64,000 bases of DNA, taken from Lachnospiraceae bacterium. Lineage in GTDB: Bacteria > Bacillota > Clostridia > Lachnospirales > Lachnospiraceae. Made by a program: the position numbers and the translations under genes. This document shows positions 43,432-51,415 of this stretch, in pieces. The notes beneath the pieces were generated by a model. It searched no databases. It had not been told where the DNA came from and saw nothing but the letters and a program-made list of their open reading frames with translations. Numbering within the stretch: the stretch's first letter is position 1; each line of letters opens with the position of its first letter. Location of the stretch: positions 1-64,000 of the forward strand of contig JAQYAY010000027.1 in the NCBI GenBank assembly GCA_029338735.1, in the 5' to 3' direction.

Positions 43432-44634
43432 ATGAAAGTGATATTTATTAAACTGTTTGAATCATATTTCGATGTATCTGTGCCTGCCGCGATGAAACGG
43501 ATGGGCTGGGAGGTCGAGGAAGAGACCTTTTATACACCGGAGGATTTCGTGCACGATGCCAGGCTTCAGCAGATGGTGCGTGAGCGGCTTAAAGGAGAGA
43601 AATGCGACTTCGTTTTCACCGTGAATTTCTGGCCAGTGCTTGCGCCTGTCCTTGATGACCTCGGCATGAAGTATGTATCATGGAGCTATGATGCACCGCT
43701 GCGTCTGGCGGGGACCGACGAAATGGAAAGAGATAACAATTTCATCTTTCTCTTTGACCGTGGACAAGTCCAGGAATATCAGAATCAGGGCGTCACCAGA
43801 GTCTTCCATCTCCCACTCGGTGTCGATATACCGGCATTTGAGAAGGCTCTTTCTAAAAAAAGCAGCCATCACTACGGAATCAGCTTCATCGGTTCATTCT
43901 ACGCATCACCGTATGTCCCGATCCTGTCGGCAATGGATGACTATCTCCGCGGCCTGCTGCAGGGAACTCTGAACGCGCAGAAGAATCTCATCGGCTACTA
44001 CATCCTGCCGGAGCTGATCACCGACGATATTGCCAAGCAGGTCGATGACAGACTCATTTTTGTAAAAAACAATCCATCCGGCTTCAGTCCGAACGCCGTC
44101 GAAGCAGCCAATGATTTTGCCGGCCAGGTGAGCAGGCAGAATCTGATTTTTACAATGGCGACCCGCATCACCTGTCTCGACAGACTGACGCTCGTTGCCG
44201 CTGCCGCAAGAGTCACAGACACCTTTGTCTGCACAGGCGATACAGAATCGCTTAAGAAGACTCTGCCAGATGTCACTGTTCATGGTCACGTCGATTACTA
44301 TTCAGAGATGCCGCTTATCTTCCGTGACAGCAGGATAAATCTCTGTCCGTCACTCAGATGCATAGGCACTGGAATACCTCTCAGGGCGCTTGATATCATG
44401 GCGTGCCACGGGCTCGTCCTGCTCCCTGCATCGGAAGAAGCATATGAATACCTGTCAAATGGAACTGACTGTCTCATTTATTCATCGTATGATGAAGCAT
44501 TCGAGCTCATGAAGTACTACGCAGCGCATGATACTGAGGCTGATGCTATCAGGCAGAAGGCATTTGAAAAGGCCAGCAATGAATTTTCCATGGAGCATCG
44601 TCTCCAGCAGATTGAGAAAGCAATTACAGACTGA
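43432..44634 (+). CDS. DUF3880/CgeB-like glycosyltransferase
   Basis: 400 residues from MKVIFIKLFESYFDVS (43432); 24 upstream codons are open but run through the likely promoter. GT-B fold: the N-terminal half has CDFVFTVNFWPVLAPV and YVSWSYDAPL, and the C-terminal half contains RINLCPSLRCIGTGIPLRALDIMACHGLVLLP, the pattern of CgeB/DUF3880 proteins. The donor and acceptor are unknown; surface glycan work is likely. A second, more distant member lies at 60063-61556. The alanyl-tRNA editing gene follows after 8 nt. Confidence 0.8.
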   Translation: MKVIFIKLFESYFDVSVPAAMKRMGWEVEEETFYTPEDFVHDARLQQMVRERLKGEKCDFVFTVNFWPVLAPVLDDLGMKYVSWSYDAPLRLAGTDEMERDNNFIFLFDRGQVQEYQNQGVTRVFHLPLGVDIPAFEKALSKKSSHHYGISFIGSFYASPYVPILSAMDDYLRGLLQGTLNAQKNLIGYYILPELITDDIAKQVDDRLIFVKNNPSGFSPNAVEAANDFAGQVSRQNLIFTMATRITCLDRLTLVAAAARVTDTFVCTGDTESLKKTLPDVTVHGHVDYYSEMPLIFRDSRINLCPSLRCIGTGIPLRALDIMACHGLVLLPASEEAYEYLSNGTDCLIYSSYDEAFELMKYYAAHDTEADAIRQKAFEKASNEFSMEHRLQQIEKAITD

Positions 44635-44642
44635 GGAAATAT

Positions 44643-45782
44643 ATGAATACTATAAAGCTATATGATGAAGCACCTTACGAGACTGACTTTGTCGCAAGGA
44701 TTACAGATATTGATGAAAATACGGTCACTCTCGACCGCACGCTCTTCTTCCCGGAAGAGGGAGGCCAGACCTGTGACAGAGGAACGATCCGGTGCAAGGG
44801 CCACGAGTTCACCGTCACAGATGTCCAGATAAAAAAAGACATCTGTCACACCCTTGACACCACAGATGATTCACTCCAGATCGGAGATGAGGTGGAAGGC
44901 CATATCGACTGGGCACACCGCTTCGACAATATGCAGAATCATACCGGAGAGCATATTTTCTCAGGACTCGTCCATTCCCTGAAGGGCTATGACAACGTCG
45001 GATTTTCTCTCACAGAAAACACCTGCCAGATGGACTATAACGGGAAGCTCACAGATGACGAGATCACCCGGATCGAGGCTGTGGCAAATGATGTCATCTG
45101 GCAGGCAATTCCTGTCGACTGCCGCTATCCGTCATCAGAAGAGCTCGCGACAACTGACTACCGAAGCAAGAAAGAGCTCACCGGTCCTGTACGTATCGTA
45201 ACGATCCCAGGTGTGGACGTCTGCGCCTGCTGCGCACCGCATGTCCGCACGACAGCTGAGGTCGGCCTGTTAAAGGTCATCTCGCATCTCAACTACAAGG
45301 GAGGCACCAGGCTCTACATAGCCTGCGGCAGACGTGCATTCACAGACTATGTAGAGACATTTGACTCGCTCACTGATATAGGGCATCTGTTCTCAACAGG
45401 CCGTCCGGATGCCCTCGATGCAGTAAAAAAACTCATCTCATCAGATCAGGAACTCCGCACGAAGCTCGCCGATTCTGAACGGGATGAGCTGTTCAGACAG
45501 ATCGATAAAAATGACACAGGTGTCATTTTTACAAAAGTCACCGACCGCAATATCCTGACAGCTGCCTTCAACCACCTGAAAGAGACTCACGACGGTGCCT
45601 GCTACATTTTCTCAGAGAAGCCGGATGGCGGCTGCACCTTCCTCGCCGGCGGCCGCGACATAGACGCCCGTGACCTCATGCCAGCCCTTAAGGAAAAGCT
45701 CGGCGCCAAAGGCGGCGGCAAGGCCGACATGATTCAGGGCTCCACACCAGCGGACAGGGGGACGGTTCTCCTGTCTTATTAA
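44643..45782 (+). CDS. Alanyl-tRNA editing protein (AlaX type, with DHHA1)
   Basis: 379 residues. A free-standing homologue of the AlaRS editing domain that hydrolyses mischarged Ser/Gly-tRNA-Ala. The zinc site is HTGEH (H100, H104) and C196-x3-H200 (CCAPH). A C-terminal DHHA1 domain ends at GAKGGGKADMIQGS. The last residues (ADRGTVLLSY) and the stop are encoded by REP-like copy D and do not belong to the family. CTGAGGAAAT precedes the ATG. Confidence 0.92.
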   Translation: MNTIKLYDEAPYETDFVARITDIDENTVTLDRTLFFPEEGGQTCDRGTIRCKGHEFTVTDVQIKKDICHTLDTTDDSLQIGDEVEGHIDWAHRFDNMQNHTGEHIFSGLVHSLKGYDNVGFSLTENTCQMDYNGKLTDDEITRIEAVANDVIWQAIPVDCRYPSSEELATTDYRSKKELTGPVRIVTIPGVDVCACCAPHVRTTAEVGLLKVISHLNYKGGTRLYIACGRRAFTDYVETFDSLTDIGHLFSTGRPDALDAVKKLISSDQELRTKLADSERDELFRQIDKNDTGVIFTKVTDRNILTAAFNHLKETHDGACYIFSEKPDGGCTFLAGGRDIDARDLMPALKEKLGAKGGGKADMIQGSTPADRGTVLLSY

Positions 45783-45825
45783 TTAAATTATTTTATCCAA
45801 AAAGACAGGAGAACCGCCCTGTCTT
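45754..45825. repeat. REP-like inverted repeat, copy D, inside two convergent gene ends
   Basis: ACAGGGGGACGGTTCTCCTGTC (45754-45775, written here in two parts: ACAGGGGGACGG, TTCTCCTGTC) pairs with GACAGGAGAACCGCCCTGTC (45804-45823) around an AT-rich loop. The plus-strand alanyl-tRNA editing gene and the minus-strand phosphoglucomutase gene both end inside it. Confidence 0.9.
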
Positions 45826-47466
45826 TATTCTGTCGTTTGTCTCATGTGCCTGCGCTGATGAATTGCCAAACGAATAGAAATAGAACTTGATCTTTGGTTC
45901 CGTGCCGCTCGGGCGGATTGCAAACCACGAACCATTGTCCAGGAAAAAGCGGAGGCAGTTCTGCGGAGGGATATCTCCGTAGCCATTCTTATAGTCAATT
46001 ACTTTTGAGACTTTGATCCCGGCGATTTCTGTTGGCAGATTATCCCGCATATCCTTCATCATCTGACTGATCCGTTCTGAGCCTTCGATTCCTTCGAGGA
46101 CTATATTCGGCTCATCCTCGGCGCAGTAACCATATTTCGCATATATCTCCTGAAGCACATCCCACAAGGTCTTACCCTGTTTCCGGTAGAATGCAGCGGC
46201 CTCAGCTACGAGCATTCCGGCAGAGATGCCATCCTTGTCACGGATATCCTCACAGGCAGCATAGCCGACAGACTCCTCATATCCAAACAGATATGTGTAG
46301 CCATGCTCATGCAGGTATGGAATCTTCCCGCAGATATTCTTAAATCCTGTCAGCGTCTCAAACATTTCCACGCCATACGCATTCGCAATTTTCGTAGAAA
46401 GAGTAGACGTCACTATCGACTTCACCATGGCACCTTTTTCAGGCAGGGTGCCTGCAGTCTTCCTGCCTTCAAGGATATAATTCACAAGCAGATATCCGGT
46501 CTGATTCCCGTTCAGCGGCACATAGTCGCCATCTGCATTTCGTATCTCGATTGCAAAGCGGTCCGAATCAGGATCTGTCGCCATCAGAAGCTCGGCTCCC
46601 ATCTCACGACCATACTTCTCACTCAGTGCAAAGGCTTTCGGGTCCTCGGGATTCGGATACCCGACAGTAGTGAAGTCAGGATCAGGATCTGCCTGTTCCT
46701 TCACTATCCCATAGTTCGTAAAGCCTCTCTCATCAAGCATCTGCCTGAACGGAATGCTTCCCGCGCCATTCAGCGGCGTATAGACAAATGGTATTGACAG
46801 ATCGAGTTCATCGCCTGAATGAATGGACAGTGATATGACTTTTTTGAGATATTCCCTGTCATACCTGTCATCAAGAACTGTAATGAGCGACTCATCAGAC
46901 ACATCGGATCTGATATCAGTCCACGGGTCCACTTTTTCAATGAAAAAAGTCATCTGATCTGCAATCTCAGCAGACACCTGACAGCCATCATCCCAGTATG
47001 CCTTGTAACCGTTGTATTCCTTCGGATTGTGGGAAGCAGTGATATTGATTCCTGAAACTGTACCCAGGTATCTGATCATGAATGCCAGTTCCGGAGTCGG
47101 CCGCAGATCTGGAAACGTATATACCCTGATCCCGTTCGCGGCAAAAATATCTGCCGCAAGCTCTGAGAATTCCTTTGAATTGTGTCTGGGATCATGAGCG
47201 ATCACGACACCCTTTTTCATAGCACAAGCGCCCTGTGATCTGATGAAATCAGCAATTCCCTGGCTAGCTCGCCCGACAGTGATACGGTTCATCCTGTTGG
47301 TGCCGGCACCCATTTTTCCACGGAGGCCTGCAGTTCCGAAGCTCAGATCCTGATAGAATCTGTCCTCAATCTCTGCTTGGTCTGAGATCTGTTCCAGCTC
47401 CCTGTGCAGCTGGTCATCAGCTGAGAGGTGATCCAGCCACTCTTCATATTTTTCTCTGTACCCCAT
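45793..47466 (-). CDS. pgcA: Phosphoglucomutase/phosphomannomutase (PgcA type)
   Basis: 557 residues. It interconverts glucose-1-phosphate and glucose-6-phosphate, feeding UDP-glucose and wall or glycogen metabolism. The phosphoserine is S145 in NITASHNPKEYNGYK, the Mg loop DPDSDRF, the sugar loop GYEESVGY and the phosphate loop RPSGTEPKIKFY. The final residues (KTGRFSCLFG) are encoded by REP copy D, so the natural C-terminus has been replaced or extended. It follows licD by 1 nt. Confidence 0.95.
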   Translation of the reverse strand: MGYREKYEEWLDHLSADDQLHRELEQISDQAEIEDRFYQDLSFGTAGLRGKMGAGTNRMNRITVGRASQGIADFIRSQGACAMKKGVVIAHDPRHNSKEFSELAADIFAANGIRVYTFPDLRPTPELAFMIRYLGTVSGINITASHNPKEYNGYKAYWDDGCQVSAEIADQMTFFIEKVDPWTDIRSDVSDESLITVLDDRYDREYLKKVISLSIHSGDELDLSIPFVYTPLNGAGSIPFRQMLDERGFTNYGIVKEQADPDPDFTTVGYPNPEDPKAFALSEKYGREMGAELLMATDPDSDRFAIEIRNADGDYVPLNGNQTGYLLVNYILEGRKTAGTLPEKGAMVKSIVTSTLSTKIANAYGVEMFETLTGFKNICGKIPYLHEHGYTYLFGYEESVGYAACEDIRDKDGISAGMLVAEAAAFYRKQGKTLWDVLQEIYAKYGYCAEDEPNIVLEGIEGSERISQMMKDMRDNLPTEIAGIKVSKVIDYKNGYGDIPPQNCLRFFLDNGSWFAIRPSGTEPKIKFYFYSFGNSSAQAHETNDRIKTGRFSCLFG

Positions 47467-47467
47467 G

Positions 47468-48322
47468 CTATCTCCTTGTCTGATACACCCTCATGCGGTG
47501 TGTCGTGCGTTCCGACTCCGGCGGCAGCTGCATGTAGTCCTCGCCGTACTTGCCGCGTAGATACTCACCATATGAACCCGGCACGAAAAATTCAGTATCC
47601 TCGAACTCTGCCTTCTCAAGGCGCCGTGTCGCAGGTCCGTCACAGCGCTCACCCATACCTCCTGTGACGCAGGTGATCGAGCCGACATAGTCAGCCGTAT
47701 CATAGTCAGCAACAGAAGCGGCCCATGTGCAGAAATCATGGACAATCCGCCTGTTTCCCCTGATTCTTTCGAAAAGTATGACAGGCGTTTTCATGATCTT
47801 CTTCGCAAGAGTCGTGCCATGGAAGCACTTAGCCCTGGAATTTAAGATGTCGAACAGATACTTTTTCCCTTTCTTTACGACAGCCTCTCCTTCTGCGTCA
47901 GTTGCCGGCCAGCCGTCCTGCGGGAAAATGTCCAGAAACAGATGCAGGATCTGATACTTCTCTGCTATGTATTCCGATGTATCCCTATCGAGAACCGTAT
48001 CCATATTTACAAGCTCTGCAAAAGGGATTGAAAGCGTCCCCCGGTCACCGGATAGCAACTTCCAGTGCTCATCCACAGGCTCCTGTTCCACGAGGTCAAG
48101 AAACCTCTCGTAGTCAGGGCGCGGCATGCCTATATCCACATCATCGTCCCACGGGATGAAGCCATGATGGCGGATAGCGCCAAGCAGCGTACCTCCGACC
48201 AGATAATAGCGCAGACCATGACTGTCACAGTATGCGGCAAATTTTTTCATCATAGACAGAAGAACCGCATGGATCTCATCCAGAGTCATCGGTTCCCCTG
48301 TATTTTTCGTCACTTCATTCAT
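47468..48322 (-). CDS. LicD-family phosphotransferase
   Basis: 284 residues. Nucleotidyltransferase-fold enzyme of the LicD/Fukutin type, which transfers phosphocholine or related groups to surface glycans. The defining motif GGTLLGAIRHHGFIPWDDDVD is at about 44-64 (written here as the family GGTLLGA...PWDDDVD). ATG 48322 has no clear ribosome site; a second ATG 11 codons in (48289) has AGGGGAA upstream and could be the true start. It is coupled to pgcA and divergent from the HD-GYP gene. Confidence 0.9.
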   Translation of the reverse strand: MNEVTKNTGEPMTLDEIHAVLLSMMKKFAAYCDSHGLRYYLVGGTLLGAIRHHGFIPWDDDVDIGMPRPDYERFLDLVEQEPVDEHWKLLSGDRGTLSIPFAELVNMDTVLDRDTSEYIAEKYQILHLFLDIFPQDGWPATDAEGEAVVKKGKKYLFDILNSRAKCFHGTTLAKKIMKTPVILFERIRGNRRIVHDFCTWAASVADYDTADYVGSITCVTGGMGERCDGPATRRLEKAEFEDTEFFVPGSYGEYLRGKYGEDYMQLPPESERTTHRMRVYQTRR

Positions 48323-48377
48323 GAATTCATGATACCATATTCCGCTCCATTATTCCACGAAACGCCCGAAAAATCTG

Positions 48378-48406
48378 TTGCTATTTACCATGAAAAAATC
48401 TATAAT
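48378..48406 (+). promoter_or_regulatory. Promoter of the HD-GYP gene
   Basis: TTGCTA (48378-48383), 17-bp spacer, TATAAT (48401-48406), about 38 nt before the ATG at 48445. Confidence 0.75.
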
Positions 48407-48444
48407 TATGAGGTATCAATTGATAAATCTGAACCGAGGGATTT

Positions 48445-49566
48445 ATGGGAATCAAGTACAAAGTTAGTGAACTAAGGCCAGACATGGTCCTTGACAAAGA
48501 TATTGTGACACTTCAGGGACAAACGCTTGCAAGAGCAGGCGACAGGCTGACGCGAAACCTGATTGCCCGGATCAGTTTTTATTCCATATTTGATGTTGAG
48601 ATACGTCCTGAAGAGCAGGTGAAAGCTGAGGAAGAAGCAAAAAAAGCCGAACCGCCGAAGCAGGACAATCAGACCATTTCATATTCTCAGAAGCTCAAAA
48701 GCACCGGGGTCTATCAGACTTTCCAGATGGACTATTCCCGGAATCTCGCTCAGATGCGCGGTGTCTTTTTCCGTATTCAAAAAGAAGACCATCCTGCCAT
48801 TGATTTCAAGGCAATCCTAAGAGATGTATCGGCTCTCTTTTCACAGAAGACGGTGCTTGATCTGTTCGATATTCTCCAGACCATGCATTCACTCGACGAT
48901 GCAGTGTATGTACACTGTCTCAATGTGTCTCTGATTGCAAGGGGCATCGGCCGATGGATGCAGGCTGATCAGGAGACGCTCGATATCCTGACACTCGCCG
49001 GATATTTCCATGATATTGGCAAAATTACTATTCCTTCCGAAGTGCTCAATAAGACAGGCAAGCTGACAGATGAGGAATTCGCCCTGATGAAGCAGCACCC
49101 GATGAACGGGAAAAAGCTCCTGTCGAAGATTCCTCATATTGATTCAAGAATTCTGTATGCTGCGCTTCAGCATCATGAGAGAAATGACGGATCCGGCTAC
49201 CCGAGAGGACTCTCTGGGGATGAGATCGATCCGGTCGCATCAGTGATCGCTGTCGCAGATGTGTATGATGCCATGACGACAGCCCGTGTCTACAGAGCAC
49301 CGCTGTGTGCATTCCAGGTCATCGGCGCATTTGAAAACGACGGCCTTCAGAAATATTCGCCACAGGTGGTCATGACTTTTCTCTCGAGACTCGCAGGTTC
49401 ATATCAGAATGCACGCGTCATCTTAAGCGACGGCCGCCGCTGCAAAGTGGTCTACATCCACCACCACAAGGACTGCATGAGCCGCCCTATAGTCCAGTTC
49501 GACAATGGAGATATCCTTGATCTCCTGACACAGCCGAAGAGCCTGTATATCAGCTCGATCCTGTAG
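48445..49566 (+). CDS. HD-GYP domain cyclic-di-GMP phosphodiesterase
   Basis: 373 residues. The N-terminal DUF3391-like segment (VSELRPDMVLDKDIV...) is followed by a charged linker (about 58-75). The HD-GYP domain has metal ligands in YFHDIGKITIP, KQHPMNGKKLL and HHERNDGSGYPRGL, and AVADVYDAMTTARVYR. The complete GYP motif (GSGYPRGL) supports c-di-GMP hydrolysis. A further C-terminal beta domain starts near residue 310. No membrane segment. The MshEN-like protein at 572 could belong to the same signalling system, an inference. Confidence 0.9.
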   Translation: MGIKYKVSELRPDMVLDKDIVTLQGQTLARAGDRLTRNLIARISFYSIFDVEIRPEEQVKAEEEAKKAEPPKQDNQTISYSQKLKSTGVYQTFQMDYSRNLAQMRGVFFRIQKEDHPAIDFKAILRDVSALFSQKTVLDLFDILQTMHSLDDAVYVHCLNVSLIARGIGRWMQADQETLDILTLAGYFHDIGKITIPSEVLNKTGKLTDEEFALMKQHPMNGKKLLSKIPHIDSRILYAALQHHERNDGSGYPRGLSGDEIDPVASVIAVADVYDAMTTARVYRAPLCAFQVIGAFENDGLQKYSPQVVMTFLSRLAGSYQNARVILSDGRRCKVVYIHHHKDCMSRPIVQFDNGDILDLLTQPKSLYISSIL

Positions 49567-49590
49567 GTCACAGCCTGACATGGTCTGATT

Positions 49591-49643
49591 ATATCACACA
49601 GAAAAAGGAACCGTCCACCTGTGTGTGAACGGCTCCTTCTGTC
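49591..49643. repeat. REP-related hairpin, copy G
   Basis: ACACAGAAAAAGGAACCGT and AACGGCTCCTTCTGT form an imperfect stem with a CACCTGTGTGTG loop. The GGAACCGTCC string resembles the main REP family (GAGAACCGTCCCC). It lies 25 nt after the HD-GYP stop and may also end that transcript. Confidence 0.55.
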
Positions 49644-49704
49644 ATTGGTATTGATTGTTTCGTTTCTTAGTTCCCTATATGTCCAACAGATCTGTTAATT
49701 TTTT

Positions 49705-49967
49705 AAAAAAAACATGTCAATTGGGTTTACGAGTCTGTGACTAATCGTCTCTCCTTCGATACACTATAGATCGTATCCTCTTGTCCCGACCTTTGCTCTG
49801 CTCGGGTTCCTTCTCACTGTATGTAGATCGTCTAACCTGCATCTCTGGTGAGGGACGGCTTAGTATTTGTAAAAATAAAATCAACAAGTTTCATATCGGC
49901 TAAAGTTTCCTGCTCACCGCCTTTTCTTCACTGCTCTTATCTCTGGAAGCTTCCTTTGTTTCTCTAT
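49705..49967 (-). ncRNA. Probable structured non-coding RNA, class not recognised
   Basis: A strong minus-strand promoter drives about 260 nt with no significant ORF, ending near a run of eight T residues (49705-49712). Possible stems are GGTGAG/CTCACC (about 49918-49851), CCCGA/TCGGG (49805-49785) and GATAC/GTATC (49780-49760). The sequence is purine-rich at the 5' end (GGAAGCTTCC early). It is not RNase P, tmRNA or SRP RNA by motif. 6S RNA and the raiA-type RNA are possibilities I cannot confirm by eye. Confidence 0.55.
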
Positions 49968-49973
49968 GTCTGT

Positions 49974-50002
49974 ATTCTAGTACTCTTCACTGCTTTAGTC
50001 AA
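49974..50002 (-). promoter_or_regulatory. Strong promoter of the candidate RNA
   Basis: Minus-strand TTGACT (49997-50002), 17-bp spacer, TAGAAT (49974-49979); start expected near 49967. The spacer contains GCAGTGAAGA, repeated once about 60 nt downstream in the transcript. Confidence 0.85.
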
Positions 50003-50100
50003 GGGTTTTTTCTGATTTTTATGAATTTTGTCACCTTGCACAATTATTGTCTGTTAATTTTGTATATTATTGTCTGTTGACTTCCTAATAATAATGTGAT

Positions 50101-50490
50101 TCACCTTTTATCTGGCTTCAGGCCGGCCTTATCCAGCAGCTCTTCGTACAGGCGGTACCAGTGCTGGACTGTGTTCTCCAGGAAAAAATAGTGCGCCAGA
50201 TAGAATGCCAGCAGGATCAGGAAGCCGAAGAAGATCGGGCCTGAGGCTATGATGGTGTCCGGCAGGTACAGGACTACTCCTAATGCGAAGAGGGTGATGA
50301 CTATCGTGAAGAATACGACGATCAGGTGGACGAGGCGCTCGTGCTGGAGGAAGCGTATTTTCTGCAGGTGATATTTCAGTTCCTGCTGAGTTTCCTCGGG
50401 AGTATGGTCTTCACTTATGAATTGTTCTACCTGAGTCTGATGTTGTCTGCACCATTTTTTGATATTAATACCATATCTATCTTGTGTCAT
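50101..50490 (-). CDS. Small two-helix membrane protein of unknown function
   Basis: 129 residues. A polar N-terminus (CRQHQTQVEQFISEDHTPEE) is followed by a helix that may lie on the membrane, then two transmembrane helices (about 55-77 and 84-105) and a cytoplasmic C-terminal amphipathic tail. No family motif is recognised. It lies downstream of truA on the same strand after a 47-nt gap. GGGAG lies 11 nt before the ATG. The gap and its own weak ribosome site suggest partly independent expression. Confidence 0.6.
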   Translation of the reverse strand: MTQDRYGINIKKWCRQHQTQVEQFISEDHTPEETQQELKYHLQKIRFLQHERLVHLIVVFFTIVITLFALGVVLYLPDTIIASGPIFFGFLILLAFYLAHYFFLENTVQHWYRLYEELLDKAGLKPDKR

Positions 50491-50537
50491 AAAAATTACG
50501 CTCCCAATTCGCCTTCACATCACATTTTATAATAATA

Positions 50538-51272
50538 TTAATAATCAATATGTAGCAATACCAGCCCTTCTGGCGGTGCGGTCGGGCCGGCGGTCTCGCG
50601 GTCTCTGGCTTCCAGTGCCTGCCTGATGAAGCCTGGCCCACGCTGGCCGCTTCCGACCTGTATCAGCGAGCCTGCTATGATACGGACCATGTTGTACAGA
50701 AAGCCGTTGCCTTCGATATGGATCGTAATCACATTGTCATCCGATCTGCTCACTTCTATCCCATATATCGTCCTGACAAATGTACTGGTCTGCGACCTGA
50801 CCGAGGCGAAGCTTGTGAAATCATGCTCTCCGACCAGCGTCTGTGCCTCTTTATTCATCAGGCATGCATCCAGATCTCTATGAAAGAAATACGTATACCT
50901 GGACAGTAATGGATTCGGAAAGGTCCGGTTCAGGATCCGGTATTCATACACTTTTCTTGTCTTCGCGAAGCGTGGATGAAAGTCAGGTGAAACTTCTTCT
51001 GACTTCTGGATCACGATATCATGCGGCAGCCGTTCGTTCAGTGCGTATGCTATCTTTTCTGCTGGCATTCGCGAATCCACATCGAATACCGCAACATTTC
51101 CGAGCGCATGAACGCCGGAGTCTGTGCGACTCGCGCCGATCGTTGATATATCCGTGTGAAACAGATCCGACAGGGCTTCGTTTAATTTTTCCTGAATCGT
51201 GACTCCATTCGGCTGGACCTGCCATCCGCAGTAATCTGTTCCATCGTAGGCTACCGTGAGCTTTACCCTCAT
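50538..51272 (-). CDS. truA: tRNA pseudouridine(38-40) synthase TruA
   Basis: 244 residues. It isomerises uridines 38-40 in the anticodon stem-loop. The catalytic aspartate is D51 in ASRTDSGVHALGN, and YDGTDYCGWQVQPNG and GNGFLYNMVRIIAGSL are family motifs. The start overlaps the stop of the 48-codon gene by 4 nt, so it is translated as part of the ubiB-smORF-truA run. Confidence 0.96.
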   Translation of the reverse strand: MRVKLTVAYDGTDYCGWQVQPNGVTIQEKLNEALSDLFHTDISTIGASRTDSGVHALGNVAVFDVDSRMPAEKIAYALNERLPHDIVIQKSEEVSPDFHPRFAKTRKVYEYRILNRTFPNPLLSRYTYFFHRDLDACLMNKEAQTLVGEHDFTSFASVRSQTSTFVRTIYGIEVSRSDDNVITIHIEGNGFLYNMVRIIAGSLIQVGSGQRGPGFIRQALEARDRETAGPTAPPEGLVLLHIDY

Positions 51273-51415
51273 ATGCCGAGCTCCTGCATGACTCCTCTCA
51301 TGCCCTGCTCCTTGTCTGCCAATCTGCCGCCGTAGACATTCCCGAGCGCCATTCCGGAGAAGAATTCGGTGAGATAGAGATATGCTTTGTTCTGTAATAT
51401 TTTTCTTTCTTTCAT
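51269..51415 (-). CDS. Conserved-looking 48-residue protein between ubiB and truA
   Basis: A small ORF starts MKERKILQNK and ends GVMQELGI. Its ATG overlaps the ubiB-like stop (ATGA, 51412-51415) and its stop overlaps the truA start (ATGA, 51269-51272). The double overlap and coding-like codon use argue that it is real. The sequence is soluble, with a Gly-rich centre (FSGMALGNVYGGRLAD). No family recognised. Confidence 0.65.
   Translation of the reverse strand: MKERKILQNKAYLYLTEFFSGMALGNVYGGRLADKEQGMRGVMQELGI

Noticed and set aside
49705-49967. tmRNA or SRP RNA for the candidate RNA
   Set aside because: No tag ORF with an ALAA-type end, no tRNA-like ends, and no GGAAGGAAGCAGC-type SRP apical motif.
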